Of a stretch of DNA of 6,474 bases, positions 1 through 5,742 are shown piece by piece. Within the stretch, counting starts at the first letter, position 1; the number at the start of each line of letters is the position of its first letter. This DNA is from Pseudomonadota bacterium (GTDB lineage: Bacteria; Pseudomonadota; Alphaproteobacteria; Rhodobacterales; Rhodobacteraceae), in NCBI GenBank assembly GCA_027623875.1, contig JAQBUS010000071.1:1-6474 (forward strand), in the 5' to 3' direction. The notes beneath the pieces are model-generated. The model was not told the origin of the DNA. It did not search any database and was given only the letters and a program-made list of their open reading frames with translations. Both the position numbers and the translations under genes were made by a program.

Positions 1-78
1 GCTAGCAAATCGATAAGTCAAGACATGAGTTCTTATTAAGTTGAAGCTTCAGGCTAATTCCTGTGACCAGTTGCAATC

Positions 79-109
79 TTTACATCTTTCGATTTAGAAG
101 TGATGTAAA
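79..109. promoter_or_regulatory. Inverted repeat, candidate operator for the pca operon
   Basis: An exact 8-bp inverted repeat, TTTACATC (79-86) and GATGTAAA (102-109), is separated by 15 nt, so the half-sites are 23 bp apart centre to centre, about two helical turns. It lies just upstream of the likely -35 region and about 70-100 nt before pcaC, where an activator of the LysR or IclR type, the usual pca regulators, would bind. The arms are too A+T-rich, and the loop too long, for a convincing terminator, and no T-run follows. I do not recognise it as a known PcaQ or PcaU/PcaR site, and the regulator is not in the window. The role as operator is inference. Confidence 0.4.
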
Positions 110-114
110 CGTAG

Positions 115-150
115 TTGCCTTGTTTAATTGAATACACGTTATACTATATA
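115..150 (+). promoter_or_regulatory. pcaC: Putative sigma-70 promoter of the pcaC operon
   Basis: A good -10 hexamer TATACT (140-145) lies about 30 nt before the pcaC start. The best -35 match, TTGCCT (115-120), is at a long 19-nt spacing. An alternative pairing is TTGTTT (120-125) with TACTAT (142-147) at 16 nt. Either would give a leader of about 20-25 nt carrying the AGGAG ribosome-binding site at 165-169. The imperfect -35 and its position next to the upstream inverted repeat would suit activator-dependent transcription, but this is inference from sequence alone. Confidence 0.4.
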
Positions 151-176
151 AGAAAATTTCGATCAGGAGCATCATA

Positions 177-557
177 ATGGTAGATAAATTTAATGCTGGC
201 ATGTCAATACGACGTCAGGTTCTAGGTGATAACCATGTGGATAAATCGCTTGTTCAAAAAACAAAATTTGATGAGCCTTTCCAAAATTTAATTACGGAAA
301 GTGCCTGGGGAACAGTGTGGGCAAATGGTACTATAAGTCTTCGAGAAAGATCCATGCTGACATTAGCACTACTTGCAGCAACAGGTGATTTTGATGAAAT
401 CCCAATGCATATAAGGGCCACTAAAAACACCGGCGCTTCAATGGAGGATGTTAGAGAGGTTTTTATGCACGTAGCAATTTACGCTGGTGTGCCTAAGGCA
501 AATCATGCAATCAAAATTGCAAAAAAAATTTACAAAGAGATGGATGGCGCCCCATGA
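177..557 (+). CDS. pcaC: 4-carboxymuconolactone decarboxylase
   Basis: This cytoplasmic enzyme of the protocatechuate branch of the beta-ketoadipate pathway decarboxylates 4-carboxymuconolactone to 3-oxoadipate enol-lactone. The 126-residue protein is the usual length for stand-alone PcaC, not the PcaD-PcaC fusion found in some bacteria. The PcaC hallmarks are present: an N-terminal RRQVLGDNHVDKS segment (residues 12-24), a WGTVW motif (44-48), the RERSMLTLALLAATG helix (56-70), His78 in the MHIRAT segment, and the C-terminal MHVAIYAGVPKANHA block (97-111) with His98. The ATG start is supported by AGGAG at 165-169, seven nt upstream. The stop overlaps the pcaH start (ATGA at 554-557), so the two are probably translationally coupled. 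It is the first gene of a four-gene operon. The family call is firm. Confidence 0.95.
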   Translation: MVDKFNAGMSIRRQVLGDNHVDKSLVQKTKFDEPFQNLITESAWGTVWANGTISLRERSMLTLALLAATGDFDEIPMHIRATKNTGASMEDVREVFMHVAIYAGVPKANHAIKIAKKIYKEMDGAP

Positions 558-1294
558 GCCCCAAAAGCACTAGAAAGGGGCATTATTTAGAAAGAGATAG
601 ATCTTGGCATCCGGAGGCGCTAACTCCTAATTACAAGTCGAGTATTTATAGATCTCCATCATCAAAGCTTATCTCATTCCCTACAACCCTTAGTGAGGAA
701 ACGGGTCCAGTTTTTGGTCACGACATACTGGGCTCCCTCGACAGCGATCTTATTCATAATTATGCTCGGCAAGGACAGGCGGCAATCGGTTCAAGAATTA
801 TAATCCATGGACGTCTTTTAGACGAATTTGAACGACCAGTCCCAGGCGCTCTTATAGAAGTCTGGCAAGCAAATTCTGGGGGTAGGTACAGACATAAAAA
901 TGAAACGTATTTAGCGGCCCTGGACCCCAACTTTAGTGGGTGTGGACGGACCATCACCGACGAAAATGGTGACTATGAATTCATAACTATAATGCCAGGC
1001 CCCTACCCTTGGCCGAATGGCCCAAATGAATGGAGACCTGCACACATACATTTCTCTGTCTTCGGCAATGCCTTTGCTCAACGCCTAATAACCCAAATGT
1101 ACTTTGAGGGTGATCCATTGATCCAGAAGTGTCCTATCGTGGCCACTTTAAACTCTTTAACTGCCGTCAAAAGACTTACGGGTTTTTTAGATATGGAAAG
1201 AACAATTCCAATGGATAGCCTAGCTTATAAATTCGACATCACAATACGTGGAAAACAACAAACTGTCTTTGAAAACAAACCTGAGGGCTTATAA
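554..1294 (+). CDS. pcaH: Protocatechuate 3,4-dioxygenase, beta subunit
   Basis: PcaH is the iron-binding subunit of the (alpha-beta-Fe3+)n intradiol dioxygenase that opens protocatechuate with O2 to 3-carboxy-cis,cis-muconate. At 246 residues it is near the family norm. The N-terminal beta-subunit segment (about 1-70) is followed by the intradiol dioxygenase domain (about 75-240). The four expected Fe(III) ligands are visible: Tyr112 (GGRY), Tyr151 (PGPYPW), and His164 and His166 (RPAHIHFS). Arg161, just before the histidines, corresponds to the conserved active-site arginine. The C-terminal GKQQTVFE stretch is typical. The start overlaps the pcaC stop by ATGA and has only a weak ribosome-binding site, which fits translational coupling. 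The alpha subunit follows directly. All key residues are intact, so the enzyme should be active. Confidence 0.96.
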   Translation: MSPKSTRKGHYLERDRSWHPEALTPNYKSSIYRSPSSKLISFPTTLSEETGPVFGHDILGSLDSDLIHNYARQGQAAIGSRIIIHGRLLDEFERPVPGALIEVWQANSGGRYRHKNETYLAALDPNFSGCGRTITDENGDYEFITIMPGPYPWPNGPNEWRPAHIHFSVFGNAFAQRLITQMYFEGDPLIQKCPIVATLNSLTAVKRLTGFLDMERTIPMDSLAYKFDITIRGKQQTVFENKPEGL

Positions 1295-1296
1295 AT

Positions 1297-1914
1297 ATGG
1301 CAATAGTTAAGGATGAATTTAAAGAAAGCCCGTCTCAAACAGCTGGCCCGTATGTTCATATTGGATGTGCACCAAATTTTACAGGTATAAAAAAAATATA
1401 TAGTAGTGATTTAGGTTCGGCAATGAAAACTGGCCCCGTAAAAGGAGAGCAGATCACGATCGAAGGCACCATCTTTGATGGTACGGGAGCACCTCTCAAA
1501 GATGCGATGCTAGAGATATGGCAAGCAGATTCTGACGGGCTCTATAACTCACCACAAGAGACCCGAGGAATATGCGACCCTAATTTTACAGGTTGGGGAA
1601 GATGTGCTGTTAATCTCAATACCGGTTTATTTCGATTTAACACCGTTAAGCCAGGTCAGACCCCTGCTCCAAATGGAACCCTCCAAGCTCCTCACATCTC
1701 GGTGTGGATAGTAGCTCGCGGGATTAATGTTGGATTGCAAACTAGAGCCTATTTTTCTGATGAAAAAGAACACAATTCCTCAGATCCAATCCTTAATCAG
1801 ATTGGCGATTCGAAACGAATTAAGACACTTTTAGCTATTCGACAAAAAAAAGGTGTTTACAGTTTTAATATACACCTGCAAGGTCACAATGAAACAGTAT
1901 TTTTTGATATTTAA
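1297..1914 (+). CDS. pcaG: Protocatechuate 3,4-dioxygenase, alpha subunit
   Basis: PcaG pairs with PcaH. It has the same beta-sandwich fold but lacks the iron ligands and supplies part of the substrate pocket. The 205-residue length is usual for the family. The N-terminal PSQTAGPYVHIG segment (12-23) holds the conserved Thr and Tyr (Thr15, Tyr19) that face the active site. The shared intradiol features LEIWQADSDGLY (72-83), DPNFTGWGR (94-102) and APHISVWIVARGI (131-143) follow, with Arg141 in the position of the substrate-contacting arginine of other PcaG proteins. The C-terminus ends in ETVFFDI, typical of alpha subunits. The gene starts 2 nt after the pcaH stop, with GAGGG at 1283-1287 as ribosome-binding site. 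This tight linkage suits stoichiometric synthesis of the two subunits. Confidence 0.95.
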   Translation: MAIVKDEFKESPSQTAGPYVHIGCAPNFTGIKKIYSSDLGSAMKTGPVKGEQITIEGTIFDGTGAPLKDAMLEIWQADSDGLYNSPQETRGICDPNFTGWGRCAVNLNTGLFRFNTVKPGQTPAPNGTLQAPHISVWIVARGINVGLQTRAYFSDEKEHNSSDPILNQIGDSKRIKTLLAIRQKKGVYSFNIHLQGHNETVFFDI

Positions 1915-1923
1915 AGGTTCAGT

Positions 1924-2754
1924 ATGACTAATCCTTGCATAATTTGCGTAGCCATAACCGGTTCCGTTCCAACTAAAAATGACAACCCTGCAGTACCTAT
2001 CTCAGTAGCGGAACAGGTAGAAAGCACGCAGGAGGCTTTTGAAGCAGGCGCCGCAATTGCTCACTGTCACGTAAGAAATGACAAGGGAGTCCCCACATCA
2101 GACCCGGAAAGATTCGCCCTACTAAAAGACGGACTTAACACGCATTGTCCGGGGATGATCATTCAGTTTTCAACTGGCGGACGATCTGGATCAGGCACAG
2201 ATCGAGGAGGCATGCTTTCTATTAAACCAGATATGGCTTCATTAACTGTCGGTTCCAACAATTTTCCAACCAGAGTGTACGAGAACTCCCCAGAACTAGT
2301 AGATTGGCTTGCCTCGGAAATGATTACGTATGACGTTAAACCCGAGATCGAAGCATTTGACCTTAGCCATATTCATCAGGCAGCATCCATGAATAGAGAC
2401 GGACGCCTACCTGGGGACCTATATGTTCAGTTTGTCATGGGTGTAAAAAATGCAATGCCGGTCGACAAGGACGTATTCGATTACTACATAAAAACCGTTA
2501 AACGACTACTTCCGAGTGCGCAGTGGTGCGCCGCGGGGATCGGAAGGGGACAAATTATAGTAAATGAGTGGTGCGTCGCCGCAGGTGGCCATACCAGAAC
2601 GGGTCTTGAAGACAATATGCGTTTAGATAAAGAGAGGTTGGCACCATCAAATGCAGCACTTGTCAAAAAAGTGGTCGAGCTATGTTCTAAATATGAAAGA
2701 CCCGTAGCATCATCAACCGAGGCAAGAAAGATACTTCAACTTAGAGCTAGTTAA
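1924..2754 (+). CDS. Beta-keto acid cleavage enzyme (BKACE, DUF849), probable 3-oxoadipate cleavage
   Basis: BKACE enzymes are Zn-dependent TIM barrels that react a beta-keto acid with acetyl-CoA to give acetoacetate and a shortened acyl-CoA. The type member is Kce, the 3-keto-5-aminohexanoate cleavage enzyme of lysine fermentation. The 276-residue length is typical. Visible motifs are ITGSVPTK (11-18), the metal-binding AHCHVRND (46-53; His47, His49), the QFSTGGRSG loop (81-89), KPEIEAFD (139-146; Glu143), and GGHTRTGLEDN (221-231) with the catalytic-type Arg225 and metal-ligand-type Glu229. The gene follows pcaG by 9 nt with AAAGG at 1913-1917, so it belongs to the pca operon. I infer 3-oxoadipate as substrate, giving succinyl-CoA and acetoacetate and replacing PcaIJ plus PcaF. 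Where Kce has Glu14, this protein appears to have Val15, which argues against an amino-substituted substrate. The family is certain; the substrate is inferred. Automatic annotation would probably copy the Kce name. Confidence 0.9.
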   Translation: MTNPCIICVAITGSVPTKNDNPAVPISVAEQVESTQEAFEAGAAIAHCHVRNDKGVPTSDPERFALLKDGLNTHCPGMIIQFSTGGRSGSGTDRGGMLSIKPDMASLTVGSNNFPTRVYENSPELVDWLASEMITYDVKPEIEAFDLSHIHQAASMNRDGRLPGDLYVQFVMGVKNAMPVDKDVFDYYIKTVKRLLPSAQWCAAGIGRGQIIVNEWCVAAGGHTRTGLEDNMRLDKERLAPSNAALVKKVVELCSKYERPVASSTEARKILQLRAS

Positions 2755-2778
2755 CCGGCAGGAAAGTGTAGAAAATTG

Positions 2779-3843
2779 CTACTTAAGTCCACCTACTCTC
2801 TCAATGTTACTCAAAACAATTTTTGAAATTGATAACGATTTAACAGTTACACTAAGCATGTTCGTTATCGACATAGTTTCCAGAGTCCAAGCCCTCCCAG
2901 ACCTCTCTTGCTCATGAACAAGTGCCGAGTGTACGCCAGAAAGTTGTAGAGCGTTAAAATCTGCAAAGCTAGTTAATATTTCCAGTAAGACTGGGTTGCT
3001 TTTATGAGGCATAGAAGAGCTAGTTCCACCTCCTTTAAAATCAACCTCTCCAATTCCTTGTTGAGCCATTAAAGTTAAATCTAACCCCATTTTTCCTAGC
3101 GAACCTGTTATTAGGGATAGCCATCCCGCATACTCTGCAAAATTTGATCTCATTGAATGCCACGCCTTTTGGGTAACACCCAATCCAAATTCCTTCGCCA
3201 ACTCTTCAGTAAGTTCCGAGCTAAGGTCACCAAAACACTCTCTTGTTCCAACTGGTCCTCCAAACTGAATTACTTCTAGTCGATACCGTATTTCAGAAAG
3301 TCGAACTAAGTGCTCTCTTAGTGGGATTATCCATGTGTTAATACGCTCCTCAACCCTTATCGGCATGGCTAACTGCATCCGAGTCCTTGCATCAATTACA
3401 TTATCACTAAATCGATTTGATAAACCCTCAAGTAATTCACTTACTTCTCGTAATTTATTTTCTATAATAAAATTTAAATCCCGAAAAACTAATATCATTG
3501 TCGTATCCATAACATCTTGACTCGTTACACCGCAGTGAACCAAATCTTTCAAATTGGGACCAACATGCTCTTTTAATTGTCGTACAAACTCTGGTACGGC
3601 CAAGCCATCAACAATAAGTGAAGTACCAATTTTGATCATATCAGGAACGAATGATTGAATTTTTGCGATTGTTTCGGTGCCAGCTTGCGACTCAACAATA
3701 GATAGACTTATAGAAGCTTTGATCAAAGCTATTTCATAGCTTTTATAATGCTCCAAAGTTACTTCTGTTGAAAAAGAATGTTCAACCGTTTCATCGACAA
3801 ACAAATTTTTAAAAAACTCATTACTGGTAAGAAATGGATTCAT
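2779..3843 (-). CDS. pcaB: 3-carboxy-cis,cis-muconate cycloisomerase (short form)
   Basis: PcaB converts 3-carboxy-cis,cis-muconate, the PcaGH product, to 4-carboxymuconolactone, the PcaC substrate. It belongs to the fumarase/aspartase superfamily. The three conserved regions are visible: HCGVTSQDVMDT (103-114), the RTRMQLAMPI and QFGGPVGT region (153-200), and the signature loop GGGTSSSMPHKSNPV (271-285), which carries the serines that include the catalytic base. At 354 residues it matches the short alphaproteobacterial form and lacks the roughly 100-residue C-terminal extension of pseudomonad PcaB. The ATG is preceded by AGAGGG (3848-3853 on the - strand), 4 nt away. The gene faces the pca operon, with 24 nt between the two stop codons, rather than lying in it. 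Adenylosuccinate lyase is a relative, but the pca context and the QFGGPVGT and signature-loop pattern favour PcaB. Confidence 0.9.
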   Translation of the reverse strand: MNPFLTSNEFFKNLFVDETVEHSFSTEVTLEHYKSYEIALIKASISLSIVESQAGTETIAKIQSFVPDMIKIGTSLIVDGLAVPEFVRQLKEHVGPNLKDLVHCGVTSQDVMDTTMILVFRDLNFIIENKLREVSELLEGLSNRFSDNVIDARTRMQLAMPIRVEERINTWIIPLREHLVRLSEIRYRLEVIQFGGPVGTRECFGDLSSELTEELAKEFGLGVTQKAWHSMRSNFAEYAGWLSLITGSLGKMGLDLTLMAQQGIGEVDFKGGGTSSSMPHKSNPVLLEILTSFADFNALQLSGVHSALVHEQERSGRAWTLETMSITNMLSVTVKSLSISKIVLSNIERVGGLK

Positions 3844-3904
3844 GATACCCTCTAAAATAACTTAAACTTACTGTAGCAACGATTTTAAAAATATTGTGGG
3901 TTAA

Positions 3905-3934
3905 TTGACATGGTTACGTAATATTTAATATAAT
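3905..3934 (+). promoter_or_regulatory. Perfect-consensus sigma-70 promoter, antisense to the lipoprotein gene
   Basis: TTGACA (3905-3910) and TATAAT (3929-3934) are both exact consensus hexamers, 18 nt apart, in the gap between pcaB and the SLT-domain lipoprotein gene. Transcription would start near 3941 and run right, antisense into the 3' end of the lipoprotein gene, away from pcaB. No + strand gene of recognisable function lies downstream, and I see no early intrinsic terminator. It could drive an antisense or small RNA, or it could be a chance match in A+T-rich DNA. Confidence 0.45.
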
Positions 3935-3942
3935 AGACTGCC

Positions 3943-4572
3943 TTAGAATGCTGGACATTTTTTTAACTGCTTGCTATATAAGGCAGCTCTAGTCTTAACT
4001 TGCTTGGCAGTCGACATCAGCCAGGGTTTCGCTTTATAGCTTCCTTTCTGATAGCCTTTAAGGCCTTCATGGTATGCGATATACATTCTGTACGCATCAT
4101 TTTTCTTAATTCGCAGTGTCTTATTGGCATTGTTAAGATACCAACCGATAAAATCTACAGAATCTCCAAAATCAGCTCTATTGGCAAACCGAAGACCATT
4201 CCTCTTTTTGTAATCCGCCCAGGTGCCATCAAGTGCTTGAGCATATCCAGAGGCTGTAGAGCGCCGCGCCCCAGGAATAAAGAAAAGAACCTTGGTTCGA
4301 GAGGTTTTTGCGCGAGCGTTAAAACTACTTTCCTTCCAAATAATCGCTAGTTGAACTGCTGCCGGAACCCCCCATTTTTTCTCAACTTTTTTTAAGTCCC
4401 TCACCCAGCTTTTTTTATGCTTAATCAACGTGCACGCATTATCATTTCTAGTGGGCGTGCTTGACATTGAGAAGCCACAGCTTGCAGCCATAAGGCCGAC
4501 TAAAAAAGTAAATATTAAGCGGGTTTTAGAGGTCATCTGGGGTTGTCCATTTTTTTTTGTTTTATTTAACAT
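3943..4572 (-). CDS. Lipoprotein with lytic transglycosylase (SLT) domain
   Basis: This is a predicted exported lipoprotein with a lysozyme-like SLT domain, expected to cleave peptidoglycan glycan strands to 1,6-anhydro products in the periplasm. Residues 16-31 form a signal peptide (basic start, hydrophobic core FTFLVGLMAA) ending at a lipobox-type AASC, so Cys32 would be lipidated. The SLT signs are WKESSFN (79-85) with catalytic-type Glu81, GYAQALDGTW (109-118), and AYHEG (166-170) in place of the more common AYNAG. A basic insert (about 87-106) between the first two motifs fits a subfamily I recall from other proteobacteria. The start is uncertain. The first ATG (4572) has no Shine-Dalgarno site at a normal distance and is followed by a run of nine A. 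The in-frame ATG at 4536 (residue 13) gives a standard 20-residue lipoprotein signal, but its ribosome-binding site is also poor. No link to the pca genes is evident. Confidence 0.8.
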   Translation of the reverse strand: MLNKTKKNGQPQMTSKTRLIFTFLVGLMAASCGFSMSSTPTRNDNACTLIKHKKSWVRDLKKVEKKWGVPAAVQLAIIWKESSFNARAKTSRTKVLFFIPGARRSTASGYAQALDGTWADYKKRNGLRFANRADFGDSVDFIGWYLNNANKTLRIKKNDAYRMYIAYHEGLKGYQKGSYKAKPWLMSTAKQVKTRAALYSKQLKKCPAF

Positions 4573-4656
4573 TACACATTTTATATTTATTACACCTTTA
4601 GAAACAGAAATACAGGTGAAGAAGTTGATCCCTACACCAAAAAATAAATCATATTA

Positions 4657-5631
4657 CTAAGAGGATATATCTCCAAACCGCTCGAGAATTATAGAGTTAG
4701 CTTCTGCCATTATATTCTTAATAAGCTCGTCACATGTAGGAACATCTTTTATCAACCCGGCAACCATCCCACAAGACCACGCTCCAGTGTCGACTGCTCC
4801 TTTGAGCATAACATTAGGGTAAACTCCAACTACTTCGTCAGCGATATCATCAAACGTTAGATCTGCACCCTTAACCCTTTCTACCTCTAGAACCTTCTCG
4901 ACTGCTGGATTAACAAGAACTCGCTCAGTATTTCGCAAAGGTCTCATTACAAGGCGGGTATCCAGCTCTGATGCATTTATTATTGCTTGCTTAACATTCT
5001 CATGAATAGGTGCTTCCGTTGTCACCATAAATCGAGTTCCCATGTTGATTCCGTCGGCTCCTAAGGCAAGAGCGGCGACCAAGCTTCTTCCATCTGCCAT
5101 TCCTCCAGAAGCGACAAATGGAATGCGTAATTTATCCGCAGCCAAAGGTAGTAAGACAAAATTTGGAATGTCATCTTCCCCGGGATGTCCCGCACACTCA
5201 AAACCATCGACCGAAACCGCATCACAACCAATACTTTCAGCCTTTAATGCATGACGAACAGATGTACATTTATGAATTACCTTGATACCTGCTGCTTTTA
5301 GCGCCGGCATATGTTCTTGTGGGTTGCGCCCTGCTGTTTCCACAATCCGCACCCCCCCATCGATAATTGCTTTAATATAGCCAGGGTAATCGGGAGATGA
5401 AACAGTAGGTAAAAAGGTTAAATTAACTCCAATGGGTTTATTCGTCAGGTCTCGACATTTCAAAATTTCTTTCAGTAATTTCTCGGGGGTTTTCTGAGTA
5501 AGCGCCGTGATAATCCCAAGCCCTCCAGCGTTAGAAACCGCTGCAGCAAGTTCTGCAAATCCAACATAATGCATCCCACCCTGCATAATGGGGTGCTCAA
5601 TTTCAAAAAGCTCTGTTATTCGCGTTTTCAT
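4657..5631 (-). CDS. FMN-dependent NADH:quinone reductase (PA1024-like), nitronate monooxygenase superfamily
   Basis: This 324-residue FMN TIM-barrel protein belongs to the nitronate monooxygenase / 2-nitropropane dioxygenase superfamily. The motifs match the PA1024 group of Pseudomonas aeruginosa, shown to be an NADH:quinone reductase rather than a nitronate oxidiser: HPIMQGGMHYVG (13-24), NAGGLG (34-39), GVNLTFLP (68-75), VETAG (97-101), VIHKCTSVRHALKAE (118-132), DGFECAGHPGEDD (142-154), and the phosphate-binding end of the barrel, ASGGMADGRS (174-183) and GINMGTRF (194-201). The expected role is two-electron reduction of quinones with NADH in the cytoplasm. A good AAGGA ribosome-binding site (5641-5645) lies 9 nt before the ATG. 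A possible promoter lies upstream, so it may be transcribed apart from the dehydrogenase gene before it. The superfamily is certain; the subgroup rests on motif recall. Confidence 0.88.
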   Translation of the reverse strand: MKTRITELFEIEHPIMQGGMHYVGFAELAAAVSNAGGLGIITALTQKTPEKLLKEILKCRDLTNKPIGVNLTFLPTVSSPDYPGYIKAIIDGGVRIVETAGRNPQEHMPALKAAGIKVIHKCTSVRHALKAESIGCDAVSVDGFECAGHPGEDDIPNFVLLPLAADKLRIPFVASGGMADGRSLVAALALGADGINMGTRFMVTTEAPIHENVKQAIINASELDTRLVMRPLRNTERVLVNPAVEKVLEVERVKGADLTFDDIADEVVGVYPNVMLKGAVDTGAWSCGMVAGLIKDVPTCDELIKNIMAEANSIILERFGDISS

Positions 5632-5665
5632 TTAGTTTTTTCCTTAGACCCATGTTGCTTAACTT

Positions 5666-5695
5666 AGTATATTTTCTTAACTTTAATCATGGTAA
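5666..5695 (-). promoter_or_regulatory. Putative promoter of the NADH:quinone reductase-like gene
   Basis: Read on the - strand, TTACCA (5690-5695, 4 of 6 consensus positions) and TATACT (5666-5671) are 18 nt apart, placing the start site about 25-30 nt before the ATG at 5631. The -10 hexamer is the same as the one proposed for pcaC. It lies in the 111-nt gap after the dehydrogenase gene, which holds a seven-T run on the - strand just after that gene's stop but no clear G+C-rich hairpin. This is a moderate sequence match only. Confidence 0.35.
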
Positions 5696-5742
5696 CGAGA
5701 TAAATTCGAAGAAGGTAATTCCACACAATCAAAAAAATCCCT

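Noticed and set aside
1..39. A + strand frame open from the left edge, ending in TAA at 37-39, as the tail of an upstream gene
   Set aside because: Only 12 codons are visible with no recognisable family ending, so it cannot be told from chance.
760..957. 65-codon - strand open frame inside pcaH
   Set aside because: It is the shadow of a firmly identified gene with intact iron ligands, and has no family resemblance of its own.
3895..3904. GGTTAA near pcaB as part of a PcaQ-type site
   Set aside because: Only the right half matches; the bases where ATAAC should be do not fit.
3884..3930. A+T-only inverted repeat (AAATATT / AATATTT) as a terminator of the lipoprotein gene
   Set aside because: The stem has no G-C pairs and a loop of over 20 nt, so it would be unstable. 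AATATT is itself a palindrome and common in such DNA.
4593..4618. CACCT/AGGTG 5-bp stem between the FMN enzyme and lipoprotein genes as a terminator
   Set aside because: Five pairs with a 16-nt loop and no T-run after it on the - strand; too weak to support.
4000..4660. Two + strand open frames (116 and 76 codons) opposite the lipoprotein gene, downstream of the perfect-consensus promoter
   Set aside because: They are antisense to a gene with clear SLT motifs and a signal peptide, show no domain-like sequence, and I see no good ribosome-binding site. I keep the promoter but not these as genes.
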